Positions 11,304 to 23,265 of a DNA stretch of 64,000 bases are shown piece by piece; within the stretch, counting starts at the first letter, position 1; each line of letters opens with the position of its first letter. The position numbers and the translations under genes are program-made. The notes under the pieces were generated by a model. It was given only the letters and a program-made list of their open reading frames with translations, was not told the DNA's origin and ran no database searches. Source of the DNA: Peribolospora baueri (lineage: Eukaryota; Basidiomycota; Peribolosporomycetes; Peribolosporales; Peribolosporaceae); assembly GCA_029717555.1 (NCBI GenBank), contig JAMDHS010000011.1, positions 186,001-250,000 of the forward strand, written 5' to 3'.

Positions 11304-11690
11304 GCGAGGACGATCGAGGCCGAGGCTGGTGCCGTACGCGGGGAGGTGGATGTCGTGGTGGTAGTGTATAGGGAGTGCCCACTCCTGGCCGCGTCAGCGT
11401 AGGACCGTCTGGCGGTGCGAAATGACGCTCCTCAAGCTTGAAAATCTGGGCAATAAAATGAACCAGGTCCAGGATGAGGAGTTCGCGCCGGAGCCGTCGT
11501 CTTCCGCCGGGGCCGCTATCTCTTCCTGCACACGAGCCTCGGTGCTGAAGATGGTGTCCTGGACCTGGTTCATTTTATTGTCAAGATTCTCAAGCTTGAG
11601 GAGCGTCATCTCGCGCGGCCAGGAGTGGGCACACGACATTGCGTACGGCACCAGCTTCGGCCTCGACAAGAGCGAGTTGAGGTCGGAGAA
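11304..11690. repeat. Second fold-back inverted repeat in the LINE leader
   Basis: The left arm (about 11304-11477) and right arm (about 11556-11690) are imperfect reverse complements. The core, with AAGCTTGA and AATAAAATGAACCAGGTCCA, pairs almost perfectly. The outer parts pair through GTGCCCACTCCTGGCCGCG, with about 28 extra bases in the left arm. Both strands therefore read MTLLKLEN..NKMNQVQD. The centre is about 80 bases of unpaired sequence. Confidence 0.8.
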
Positions 11691-12727
11691 GAACGAAGCG
11701 TCGGCGGTCGTTTTCCTGCTAACGGCCTTCTTGGCCTTGGCCAAGAGCGGTTGGACAATCTGGACTGCGGCTAGGGTAAGCAAGCCAATGTCGTTCGGGC
11801 CCTTCACGATCTGGCGCACTCTGGTGCTGGGGGGTCTGATGCACGATGAAAGGGGTAGAAGTAGGAGCGGGCGTGGGGGTCACATTGCGTGCGACGCGTG
11901 CTCGCGACGTTGTTACCGTGGTTCTGGTGGGCGCCCCGGGCGGAGGTCCAGGGCGGGGCGCCGGGGTGGCCTTGGGGGGGATCCAGATGAGGTATGGGAA
12001 GCGTCAGAGGTGGATGGAGATAAAAAAGACGACTCGAGCTTATGGTGAGGTTCAAGATGATGGTGGTCGTCCCGTGAATCACGGAGGCCACTTCTGCCCG
12101 CGGAACGTGCCGCAGCCAGGTCCGATGTCTGTCCGGGCGGCCGCCGCTGAATCGTCACGTACATGGACTCTCCCATGACCGTCACGTCTGACGGCCGCAA
12201 CCTGGAGATGCAGAACCGAGGGTCGGTCAGGCCTCGATTGCTTTACTTCCACGTTCAAGTCTCAGTGGCTCGCCAGCTCTCTCGAGTCTCGGTGTCGAGA
12301 GACCTCAGCGCCTCGATGGCCTGCATTCTGTCGCGCTCCCGAAGCAAGACCGTCCTGGATCTGCCGAATGATCGGTCTGGCAAGCTGCGCACAGTAAGAT
12401 AGATTGTCAGCCTCCCTGGTTGGTACAATTCGAGTTGGATAACCGAGCTGTTTAGCGGAAGCGCACCGAGACGCGGAAAGAGCGCCCTGCGAAGAAGAGG
12501 GAGAGGAGGCCTTTTATCCTAACACGCCCGGCACAACTGCGCTTTCTTGGACGATGGTGGCCTCCGACATTGGGGCTCGAAGAAAGGCGCGGCGCGTCCG
12601 CGTCGTCCTCCAGAGCAGGGAAGGAAGGAGTGGAGAATGCAGACATAGCCTGGGACAGAGTCGAGAAGGGCTTGTTATCCTGACTGCGCAGCTCCTTGAT
12701 CATCTTCTTACGGCCTGGAATGGTCAC

Positions 12728-14220
12728 TGGCGGCGAGGCAGACAGACAGACAGACGACGAGCGTGGCCAGAGTGTTCGGAGCCCCGACCGAGCCGAGTAC
12801 TACTCCATCCATCCTCTGGGCACCGGTCGGTCAGTCGCTGCTGAACGGGGGGCGGTGCATATGCACCACCACCACGACGGACACGACTTATCGATCGCCG
12901 TTGGCCATATGATCCGGACATGGGCGACAGTCGCACAAGTGAGACATGGACGTATCGGGCGGACACCGATGACGACGCGTCTTCGTCGCGTTTCTCTCAT
13001 GCGCCTAAATATCACGTGCGAAAGTCGCGGGCCACACCTCGTTCGGCGTCGTGCTGCCGGACGGGCCGCGCAAGCGTCGGCCCGCGGGGGACGGGGCAGA
13101 GAGGCCACTTAGGCCCGGCTGGAGACTCCGCGATGCCTGGCACGTCGGCGCCGGACGGGTGGGCCGAGGGTTGCGCGGCCCGCAAGGGACGGCGGCGGCC
13201 ACGGAGGGGTGAAACGTTTCTAGAAGCCAAGCCGATATAGGCAGATGCAGTCCATGTACGCACACATGAGTTTTGAGAAAAGAAAACAAGAAAGGAAAAG
13301 AAGAAAATGAAAAGCAAGGCCTTTCTCGCCGTCGGTCGGAAGCGGCGTCCGCTGACTGGCGGCCACGTAATCGGCCGGCACGGAGGAAATGGCCGGGATG
13401 GACGGTCCGTCTGTGCCGCAGCAAGTGACACAGACCCGTTTGTCTTCGGGCCGTGGAAGAAAGAAATGCGTGTGGCAGGCAAACGCACGACCCGCCTTCC
13501 TCGTCCGTGGCACGTTGTCGTTGTCGTGGTCGTTGTCGTCGTGGTCGTCGAGAAAGGAACACTGAACACGCTGCCCCAAGCGGGGCGGAACGCTCTTGGA
13601 AATACGGAGATGGATGGACGTGCGCGTCGTGTCCTGGCCGGCAGATAGGCCAACAGACACGCGGACTCGCACGCCGGACGGAGGCAGGCAGGCAGGTACG
13701 TCGACCCCGTGCTAGCCAGTGACGCCGAATTCGCCGTCCGGATACGTAATCCGATCACCACCAAGATAATCTGTCTGATCCACTCGCTCCTGTCCTCGGA
13801 GGCTCGACCCGATGCATTGTTCCGGAATCGCGATCTGCCTGAGCTGACGACGGGACGACGTGAGGGAGCACTTACTTATGGAGCTTCGCGGCTCATCCGT
13901 CCTACCCCCCATCCCCATCCTCCCCCCTCCTCCAATCCTCCGCCCTGCCTTTGCGTAGCTTCTTCACGGGCGGCCTTCCACGTCTCCCACAGGCTCTTCT
14001 TCTCTCTCCTCTGTCCTCGCAGCTGGCGTCGTCCAACCCTCGGAGAGCCGTGTCGTCGCTGTTGCACGCCGCTCGCGCTCGCACAGACGCACAGGCCTTG
14101 GCCCGTTCGTCCTGCCCGGCTCCGCTTAAATTGGGCGTTGTCGCACTTTTTTGCTCCGAGCGCAACGCGTAGATCTCCTCACCGGCTTCGCCTCTCCTCG
14201 CCTTGTCTCTTCCCACCGCC
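12728..14220. other. Intergenic, upstream of the ABC transporter
   Basis: About 1.5 kb between the LINE remnant and the transporter start. It contains a GTC/GTT-rich triplet tract at about 13515-13551 and a C/T-rich stretch over the last 300 bases before the ATG, typical of a fungal promoter. Long overlapping minus-strand frames here are Arg/Pro/Ser rich and look like products of base composition. No gene is called. Confidence 0.45.
13739..13753. promoter_or_regulatory. Candidate CGG-N9-CCG dyad upstream of the ABC transporter
   Basis: CGGATACGTAATCCG is a near-perfect dyad with half sites CGGAT and ATCCG, about 470 bases before the transporter ATG. Inverted CGG/CCG half sites are what fungal Zn2Cys6 regulators, including those of drug-efflux genes, usually bind. 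This is a single motif match and may be chance. Confidence 0.25.
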
Positions 14221-17200
14221 ATGTCCACGCCCGCACCCTACTTCGCCGCCGCTCCCTCTCCGAACGAAGAGGGAGACGTCGAGCATGTCTCCGAGCCTGG
14301 CGTCGCTCACGCTGCCCAAGCGCGCCCCGAGGACGCGCCGTTGGGCCCCAGCCTCAGTAGGAAGATCAGCATTCCTGTGGACCACTTCGATCCCGAAGGT
14401 GAGCCAAGCTTTACGGCCTTGTGCGTGCCACGCCGTCTATCCAACATTCATCACCCTTCCTTTCGACCACCTGACTCGCAGGCACCGACTCGCTCCGACG
14501 TACCCTCTCCAAAGAATCCTACCAACGCCGCATGTCCGCCTCCGGACGTCGGCCGTCCGTGTCCACCGTCGACCGAGCCCGTTCCAAGTCCATTGGCGAG
14601 CCCGGCATCAAGGAACGCCCCGAGACGGCCGATTCCGCCGGTCCTTCTTCCTCCGATGATCACAACAGCAGCAGCAAGTTCGATCTCGAGGACTTCCTCA
14701 GTCAGGTCATGACTAGGGGACGCGAGGCCGGTAAGAAGAGCAGGGAGATGGGCGTTTGGTTCCAAGATTTGTCCGTCTCCGTGAGTGCCCGTCGCCCGAC
14801 ACCAACTTTTCGACGCCGGCGGGATGCACTGATTGAACTCGCATTTCGTCTTTCTCTATATCCTCCCTCAGGGCGTCGGCGCAGGCGTTTCCCTCTCCTC
14901 CAACGTCCTGTCCACCCTTTTGACGCCCTTCGACGCTTCCCTATACCGCCGCGCGCCCATCAAGAACATCCTCACCGGCTTCACCGGCACCATCCGCCCC
15001 GGAGAGATGGTCCTCGTCCTCGGTCGTCCCGGCGCCGGTTGCACATCCTTTCTCAAGACGCTCGCTAGCTATCGCGATGGGTTCAGGAGCGTCGACGGGC
15101 AGATCGGCTACGGGCCGATCGGCGTGAGGGAGGTGCAGAAGAAGTTGCGCGCCGAGGTCGCATACCTCCCCGAAGGTGGGTGTCGCGTGCGATTCACCAG
15201 AGACGCACTTGCACGTTTTCAGCCTTTTTCTCATGTCCCGGCCGTGACCGCTAACGAGGATCCTTTTCCGCCTTCTTTTCCGTTTTCTTCGTAGATGACA
15301 TCCACTTCCCGACCATGACCGTGTCCGAGACGCTGTCTTTCGCCGCCGCTGCCCGCGCGCCCGATTCCAAGGACTGCCTCGACGGCATGGGCCGCAAGGA
15401 GTTCACCAACACCTTGCGCGACGTTCTCATGACCGTCTTCGGCCTTCGTCACACTGCGCAGACAAAGGTGGGCAACGACTACATCCGCGGCGTTTCCGGC
15501 GGCGAGAGGAAGCGCGTCAGCGTCGCCGAGATCCTCGCCGTGCGGTCGAGGCTCATCTGCTTCGACAACTCGACCCGAGGCCTCGACGCTAGCACGGCCG
15601 TCGAGTTTGTCCGCGCACTTCGCATCGCGTCCGACTTGACGCGCAACGCGATCGCCGTGAGCATCTACCAAGCCGGCGAGCAGCTCTACAAGCTCTTCGA
15701 CAAGGTCGCCGTCATCAACCAGGGCCACTTGGTCTTCTACGGCCCCACCGATGCCGCGGTGACCTACTTCACCGAGATGGGCTTTCGGCCCCATGACCGC
15801 CAGACGACGGCCGACTTTCTTGTCTCCGTCACTGACCCCAAGGGACGGCTGATCCGCGAGGGCTACGAGTCTCACGTCCCGCGCACGCCCGCCGACATGG
15901 CCCGCCGCTTCGAAGAGTCCGAGGCGGGTCGACGGAACCGGGCGGAGGCGGTCGAGTACAGCAAGGAGAACGAGGGCAAGGAAGAGGAGATGGAGGCCGA
16001 GTACAAGCGTATGGCCCGCGCTGAGAAGAGCAGCGGTCAGCGCAAGGGGAGCGCCTACGTCCTCAGCTACCAGCGCCAGGTCGCCCTCTGTGTCCTCCGA
16101 CGCGCCCAGATCGTCAAGGGCGATATCGGCACCCACCTCACCCTCATCCTCGCCGCCACGTTCCAGGTGAGCCAGAGTCGCCCGCTTTCTGCTCGTCGAT
16201 GGATGCTCGGATCGGCGCACGCAAACGCCGTCGTACTGATTCTCCAATTTTGCGCGCCCCTCCACAGTCCATCATCCAAGGGTCCGTGTTTTACCAGATG
16301 CCCAAGAACACCTCCGGTTTCTTCAGTCGAGGCGGTGTCATCTTCTTCGCTCTCTTGTTCAACGCCTTCACCGCTGCCACCGAGATCAACGCCGGCTACT
16401 CGCAGAGGTGAGGTTTTGAGCTGTCACTGGACCGGGGCGTAGCGAGAACCGGAGTTGACCTGATCCCCTTCCGTTCGCTCCCCGGTAGGCCCATCGTCAT
16501 CCGTCACAAGCGCTTCGCCATGGTTCATCCGAGCGCCGACGCGTTGGCGAACACGCTCCTCGACATGCCGATGCGTTTCCTTAACGTCCTTTGTGAGACG
16601 GATCCCGCTCGGTCACTTTCTCTCATCGCGTCCCTCCTTGTCCCGTCGTGTCGTGCTAATTCGACCTTTTGTTTACTTACTTGCCGGGCCCCCGACAGTC
16701 TTTGACATCGTCCTCTACTTCATGAGCGGCATGCAGTATACCGCAGGACAGTTCTTCATCTTCTTGTGCTACACCCTCGTCGCTACCTACACCATGGTCA
16801 GCTTCTTCCGCGCCCTGGCCGCCTCGATGAAGGCGGAGAGCAGTGCGACGACGTTGGGAGGCCTGGCCGTCTTGGACCTCGCGACGTACGCCGGATACAT
16901 CATCCCGAAGAGGTCGATGCACCCATGGTTCAAGTGGCTCACCTACATCAACCCCATCAGCTGGGCCTTTGAGGCGCTCATGGCGAACGAGTTCAGGACG
17001 CTCAACGTTCCCTGTGCAATGTACGTTCCCTCGGGTCCGGGATACGAGCATGTGCCGCGGGAGAACCAGGTGTGTCCCATCGCCGGCGCCGTGCCCGGTC
17101 AGCCGCTCGTCAGCGGCGAGGCCTACATCAACACGAGCTTCGGATACTCGTGGTCGAACGCCGGGCGCAACGCTGGCATCATGATCGTGAGTTTCTGCAA

Positions 17201-19903
17201 TGGTTTTTTTTTATATTTTCTCTTTTCTTTTTAAACTCTTCCTTCTCGGTTCGTCGGAATTGAATTGTCCCGACCTTCGCCCCTCGTCTCTTCACAGGCG
17301 TTTTGGGTCTTCTTCATGGTCTGGTACTGGATCGCCAGCGAATGGCAAACTGACCCCAAGGCCAGCGGTGGTGTCATCGTCTTTCACCGGTCACGCGCTC
17401 CCAAGGTGGTCAAGGAGACCGCCAAGGGCGGACGGGGCTCCGACGAGGAGAAGACCATTGCTTCGGATGCGGACCCGATGGCCGTTGAGGAAACTTCGGC
17501 GCAGGACAAGGCAAATGCTACAAATGCTTTGAGCGCCAGCTCGGACGTCTTCTCCTGGGATAAAGTCAACTACGACGTCGTTGTCCAAGGGGGCAAGACG
17601 CGTCGGTTGCTCCAGGACGTCAAGTGAGTAGTGGCCGTTGCGTCATCTGTTCATCCAGGGCAGTCCTGAGCTACGCTAGGTTCTTTCTGACCTGATCATG
17701 CCACTATCTTGTCACGTTTTTTTTTAGGGGTTACGTCGCTCCAGGCAAGCTCACGGCCCTCATGGGCGAATCGGGTGCCGGCAAGACGACCCTGCTCAAC
17801 GTGCTCGCTCAACGTGTTAACATGGGCGTCGTCACGGGCGACATGCTCGTAAACGGGAGGCTCTTGCCCAAGTCCTTCCAAGCCTCTGTCGGTTATTGTC
17901 AGCAACAGGACGTTCACCTCAGCACCGCCACCGTTCGCGAGGCCCTCCAGTTCTCCGCCCTCCTCCGGCAGCCGGCGTCGACGCCGAAGCAGGAGAAGCT
18001 GGCTTACGTTGAGGATGTCATTAAGATGTTAGAGATGGAGCCTTTCGCGGAAGCCATGGTCGGCGAGGTCGGAGAGGGTCTTTCGGTGGAGCAGCGCAAG
18101 CTCTTGACCATCGGCGTGGAGCTCGCGGCCAAGCCGGAGCTCCTCCTCTTCCTTGACGAGCCCACGTCCGGCCTAGACTCGCAGTCCGCTTGGGCCATCG
18201 TCTCCATCCTCCGCAAGCTCGCCGATCACGGCCAGGCCATCTTGTGCACCATCCACCAGCCGTCCGGCGAGGTCTTCTCCGTGTTCGACAGGCTCCTCCT
18301 TCTACAGAAGGGTGGCAAGACGGTATACTTTGGTGACATTGGCAAGAACGCCTCCCAACTCGTCGACTACTTCCAGACGCGGTCCGGACAGATCTGCAGG
18401 GATGAAGACAACCCGGCAGAGTACATGCTCGACGTCATCGGCGCCGGCGCCACCGCCTCAACCAAGCACGACTGGCACGAGCTCTGGAAGCAGAGCGAGC
18501 TCAAAGAGCAGCTGGACAGGGACTTGGACGAGATTTATGCGAGCAAGAAAGAAGCAGCCACGGCTAACGATGAGCGTGCCGATCGGGAGTACGCCGCCAG
18601 TTTCACGCAGCAATTCGTCGTGGTTACGCACCGCGTCTTCACCTCTTACTGGCGCAACCCCGTGTACGTGCTGAGCAAGCTCGCGCTCAACGTGCTTGCA
18701 GGTCTCTTCATCGGCTTCTCCTTCTGGAAGCTCGGTCGCAGCATCAGCGATCTTCAGAACATGCTTTTCGCGTGTTTCATGAGCATCGTGCTCTCCACCT
18801 CGCTCTCTCAGCAGCTTCAGCCCATGCTAATCTCGCTGCGCGCCTTGTACGAGGTGCGCGAGCGCCCGAGCAAGATGTACAACTGGGTCGTCGCCACGCT
18901 CAGCTGGGCCCTGGTGGAGATTCCATGGAACCTCTTCGGAGGCACGTTGTTCTTCGTCTGTTGGTGTGAGTACCGCGTTTCCCTGCACGTCGTTTCCTCG
19001 ATGAATCCTGACGTCTCTCGCCGCTCGTATCTATTTCACTTTAGACTGGACGTGCGGTTTCCCGTTGGAGAGCGCAAGGGTTGGCTACCACTGGGGTTTC
19101 TACATGCTCTACGAAATTTACTTCGCCAGCTTCGCTCAGGCCATCGCAGTCGTCGCCGCCAATTCCATGATCGCCTCCATCCTGTTCAGCACCTTTTTCT
19201 CCTTCGTCATCGTCATGTGCGGTGTCGTTCAACCTCCGCCGCAGCTGCCCTACTTCTGGAGGAGTTGGATGTTTCCGTAAGTGGGCAGTTTCTGTGCCGG
19301 ATGCGCCTTCTGGGGCCACTTGATCTGACACCATTTGTATTTGATCTGCAGTCTGTCTCCCTTTACATATCTCATCGAAGGCTTCCTCGGCAACATCATC
19401 GGGGGCAAGCCGGTGAGCATGAGCATGGATGCCTCGGCTCTTGACGGTTCTTGCGCTGACGCCTCTTGGCTTCTTCGGCCTTCCTCTCGCAGATCGTTTG
19501 TAAACCGCAAGAATTCGCCTACATTACGCCTCCAGCTGGTCAGACATGCCAGCAGTACCTCGGCCCATTCGTTGAATTTGCCTCTGGCTACTTCCAAGAT
19601 GGCCCTAACGGTACCTGCGCTTACTGCCAGTATAAGGACGGCGACGAGTTCCTCGCAACTGTCGACATGTCCGCCAGCCACAAGTACCGGAACATCGGGA
19701 TCATCGTGGCGTACATTGCCTTCAACTTTTTCTTGCTCTTCTTCCTCATGTGGGCACTGCGTGTCCACAAGTGGAAGAAAGGTGAAAAGGTGGTACCGTC
19801 CAAGGCTGCTGCTATTCAGGTCGACGGTCCCGTCGGAGCGAAGCAGGAGTTGCCCGCACCGGGCGGCCTCGCCGTTACCCGGGACGCAGGGCACCTGGCC
19901 TGA
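14221..19903 (+). CDS. PDR-type (ABCG) multidrug ABC transporter
   Basis: Plasma-membrane efflux pump of the pleiotropic drug resistance family, order NBD1-TMD1-NBD2-TMD2. Twelve exons (14221-14398, 14482-14780, 14872-15175, 15295-16166, 16268-16407, 16489-16592, 16699-17186, 17298-17623, 17728-18965, 19045-19276, 19352-19412, 19493-19903) join in phase to about 1550 residues, the normal family size. NBD1 has the degenerate Walker A GRPGAGCTS (about 210-218, Cys for Lys), signature VSGGE (about 327-331) and Walker B CFDNSTRGLD, with Asn in the catalytic position. NBD2 has a normal Walker A GESGAGKTT (about 917-925), Walker B LLFLDEPTSGLDSQ and the degenerate signature LSVEQ. This asymmetry is the PDR hallmark. 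Hydrophobic segments follow each NBD, and a Cys-containing extracellular loop precedes the last helix. The ATG at 14221 is used; the frame extends to 14203 only with TTG. Confidence 0.93.
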
Positions 19904-20920
19904 GTCCCTGCGTCAATAGAGACATCGGGTTCATCTCGCAAAGTTTTCCTCATCCTGACGGCATTCATTTAATCGAGATCGTTCACGCGCTATGTACAAA
20001 AGGAGATTGTGTCTTTTCACTCTAATCACCGCCACCCGTAACCCTTTCCATTCCGCCGGCACCATGCCGCCACGCCACCCGTGCTCGTATTGCTGTCCTT
20101 CCGTCACCTCTCCATAGGCGCGACAGATCCATAGAAACGCCTTACGCTCGTTCGTCGTTCTCCGTTCCACACATCTCTCGTGCCTTACACACGATGCCTT
20201 CCTCCTTTCGTTCCTAGACCCGTCCCTTTCTCTCTAGATCTCCGCGCTCTATTTTCTCTCCCGCTCAACCCCCCACCCTCGTCGTTTGCTTGCTTTCTGT
20301 AGCTTCGTCGGCCATCATCTCGTCTGCTCTCCAAGGATTCCTTCGAACGGAAGAAGAGTGAAATGGACACACGGTATTGTAGATCACCCCGTCTAGCGAC
20401 TTGTACGGAATGCGCCTGACTTCGGCTGTCCAAGAACGCGCGGATCGAAGAGGGCCTTCTTTGAGAACGAAGGTAATCCGTCATGGCGCCGGACCTGCTA
20501 TGAAGATGAGCAGAACGAGACGACCAAAACGAGGGTTCGAAGTAGGAGTAGCTGGTAGACTAGCGAGAAGGACAATTCAACGCTGTTGTCAGTGCTACTT
20601 GTCGCTGACATGTATGTACTCGAGTGTTCGATTATTCGACCACCAGGGAACAAGAAAGCACGGAAAGGGGTGAGCGGATCAGAGTCAGAAAGTGTGCTCG
20701 AGGTCTCAATCCTTGTGGCCACGTGGTCCGACTTGACAAACCGTCTTTGCTTCGAACGTATCTTCTTACACCGCATGTCCATGTGCTGGCCCTAATCCTA
20801 ATACGGATTCCAACAATGTCAGACCTCCAAACCTCAAGTTCCCTTTCGTAGCGTCTTCCTCCACCGGATCACGGATAGCTCGACGCCCACGCCCTACCAC
20901 CTGAGACGTCCGTCTGCGAT
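19904..20920. other. Convergent intergenic region
   Basis: About 1 kb between the 3' ends of the ABC transporter and the Erv46 gene. Only short frames of mixed composition. No further gene, repeat or RNA gene seen; probably both 3' untranslated regions. Confidence 0.45.
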
Positions 20921-22896
20921 TCACAAAAACTTGCCAGTCGCGCTCGCATACCCCAAGCCGCCGACATCGTCCCTTTCGCCTCCTTTGCCCTTAAGCTTCC
21001 TCTGACCGCGATAGAGTAGACCATCGATGATGCCGGCGACAGTGAGCACGCCGCCGACGATGGCACACGTGGAGGTAAGAAAGTGGGCGAGAGACTCGCG
21101 GTGCTCGATGTATACCGTCTTGAGAGGGGAGATTTCGTAGTTGAAGAAGACGCCTATGGGAGAGATTCGATCCGTCAGGAATCGCGGTCTAGCTTCTAGT
21201 CATCGATCGTCTAGGGTTCATCATCGCACAAGGTACTCACCAGGCACGCCCATGAACCCATGCGCGGTCTTGAGCCCATGGTGGTCGAGACCAACAGCAG
21301 AGTCACCAGCGAGGTCGCGCTCGTAAGACGTGACGCTGTACTGATGCGTGTTGACAGTTTGGCCAGAGAGAGAGTTGAATTGGGTGCCGACGACTTTGAG
21401 GAAGTACTGAAACAAAGAGACCGACGCGGTGAAGAGAGGAGAACGTGTCAGTGTGCATGATTTATATGGTCAGATAGAAAGATGGGAGGCAGTGTGCCGA
21501 CGTCGTGAGACCATGTTCAACCCACCTGGAACATGAATTGACTCTTCTCCGTGTGCGCCCGAACGCCGTCCAGCGGGTTAACGAGCCCGAGTTCCTTCTT
21601 GATCCTCGCCCTCTCCTTGGCGTCTACCCTGCTCTCACCGTCACCGCCAAAGCTGAATGCGTGAATGATGTGCCCAAAGTCATGATGATGTCCGCCTTGG
21701 AGGTAGGGGACGAGATCGTGCATGTGCATCACGTTGTTCTGGAAAGACCGGCCGGGGGACATGTGGAAGTTGCCGATCACCTTGTTGACGTGCACTTTAC
21801 CCTGCACATTGCAACCCTCTTCCGACTGCGCCTTAATCTTCTCCGACCATCCTTCTTGGATGCACTGCGATAGGAAAAGGGCGACGGGAAGAAGGATATC
21901 TCGTTCAGTTCTTGTCCTTGTCCAATCCTACATGAGCTGGACAACAGGCAAGCTCACCTGCTCGACATTATCCGGGTTGCTAAAGCTCCAGCCTTTAGCC
22001 ACATAGCTGTCTCGGACCTCGTCGCACGTGTTGCAGCACCCACTCTCCGGCGGTTGTCCTCCATAGCAATCTCCGCAGTAGTTCGCCCCGCGAGTTTTGG
22101 CCAGCTGCGCCGCCTGGCCTTCAAGGCCTGCAAGCGAGCGAGGAAAAGTGAGCAGATGAGCTTGAGACAACTATACATGCAAAAAGGGTCGAGCCTTAAC
22201 AACACAGATTCCCAGCTTACCTTTCATGACATCCGAGCTCACAGGAACGCCGTTCGCGCCGATCCTGATGCGGTTAATGTCGTGCTGAAGATCGTACTGG
22301 TGCTCGCCGCTGATGTCCATGATATCAATGCTGAGGACTGGTTGGCGCGGTAAAAGGAAGCAGAGTGAGCGAGGCTGTGACTTCGTTAAAAGGACAAGAA
22401 GTTGTCTGGCCCAACCGAGACCATCCTAAGCGATCATGCTGTCCGTCGAACTTACGATAACAGGGCACCCTCGGGAAAGTGATGTTCATGTCCACCGTCA
22501 GTTTCTCGCCTCTGCTCTTGTCGACCACGATGCTCGGCTTCACTTTGACCGTTTGCCAGTCCCAGAACTCGACGGTTGTGAGGGTAAAAATTATGGCTGC
22601 CGATATGAGGGTAACTTTAGGGATGAAGAGGTAGCAGAAAATGGTCGTTCATCAGCGTATCTGGCGGAATCTTGAGAAAGGCTGGGGAATGATACGCACT
22701 GAGGGCACCCGCGTTCGTCCGGATCTTCACGTCTTCCATCGTCTAAACGTGGACCGAGCGAGTAAGTATGTCAGCGTCCATCTGTTCTTCCAATGGGCGG
22801 CATTCCTTCTCCCAGGACACGATAAGCAAGACGGGAACCCACCTTTCCGAACGCGTCGAAGCCTCTGAGGCCACCGAAGGCGCCGTGCTTCCCCAT
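20921..22896 (-). CDS. ERV46: Erv46/ERGIC3 COPII-vesicle cargo receptor
   Basis: Two-pass protein of COPII and COPI vesicles that, with Erv41, returns ER residents and carries cargo between ER and Golgi. Eight exons (22843-22896, 22700-22742, 22456-22614, 22221-22337, 21958-22127, 21526-21864, 21241-21406, 20921-21153) give 426 residues, close to yeast Erv46. The start MGKHGAFGGLRGFDAFGK leads into TMEDVKIRTNAGAL, as in ERGIC3. A first membrane segment is ITLISAAIIFTLTTVEF. Then come the luminal core (PCYLLSIDIMDISGE, the CGDCYGG and CCNTCDEV cysteine motifs, VHVNKVIGNFHMSPG, MHMHDLVPYL) and a second membrane segment near LTSTCAIVGGVLTVAGIIDG. The tail ends TGKFL. The frame is open upstream, with another ATG at 23073 that would add 59 residues. 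The shorter start is preferred because it matches the family N-terminus. Confidence 0.93.
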
Positions 22897-23265
22897 CTTC
22901 GCTCTATCGCTGATTTTCTGGACGCTGAATCCTCTCCTTCTCCGGAGCGGGGAGACGATGTGAAGTGATGAGTTGAAGCGATGAGTGGGAGCGGGTAAGA
23001 GCGCGGAAGAGGGACGAGTCTGAGGTCGAAGCTGGCTGGAAGAACGACGCGGGGTCGCACAGCTGGCCGCCATGGCCGGTTGCCGCAGCCGGTCCGCGAT
23101 CGTTCCATCGGTTTAGTCCAGGAAGAAGTGGTGGCCGAGGTCCTCGGTCACCAACCTACGCTCTCAGTACTCCGGCACCTGCATTCGTTCTCTCTTCTCT
23201 TCCCTCCTTCACTTTCCCCACTTCCCACTCTCATTGTCAGCCTCCAGACCTTGTTGTTTTTTGAA
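22897..23265. promoter_or_regulatory. Shared divergent promoter of Erv46 and Pet191 genes
   Basis: The two start codons are only about 370 bases apart and face away from each other, so this must hold both promoters. It also contains the in-frame upstream ATG of the Erv46 gene (23073). C/T-rich stretches occur at 23185-23260. No TATA box stands out. Confidence 0.55.

Larger units (their letters stand above)
10147..12727 (-). mobile_element. Decayed LINE ORF1 (Tad1-like non-LTR element)
   Basis: Minus-strand remnant of the Gag-like first ORF of a fungal LINE. The best frame runs from about 11260 to 10690 and includes IPVPAVWVRPRSKEIVIHLL, then YPVIIHGVP, and a CCHC zinc knuckle, CYRCCALDHTAVRC (C-x2-C-x4-H-x4-C), at about 10775-10735. 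This order is typical of Tad1-clade ORF1. A C-terminal piece with WDEILDARRFENSKRYTANY lies at about 10476-10380 in another frame. A probable N-terminal leader (LTLAAVQIVQPLLAKAKKAV, then MTLLKLENLDNKMNQVQD) lies at 11394-11819. Short Pro/Ser-rich frames reach 12727. The ORF is broken by frame changes and two inverted duplications. I see no endonuclease or reverse transcriptase, no poly-A end and no target-site duplication, so both ends are approximate. Confidence 0.7.

Noticed and set aside
13012-13764. Minus-strand frames of 185-250 codons
   Set aside because: Ser/Arg/Thr-rich, containing a threonine run from the GTC/GTT repeat tract; no domain.
15231-16265. Minus-strand frame of 344 codons
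   Set aside because: Antisense shadow of the ABC transporter exon that carries the VSGGE signature.
20525-20560. Possible tRNA B box (GGGTTCGAA)
   Set aside because: The following bases do not fit the B-box consensus and no cloverleaf can be formed. No tRNA was found in the window.
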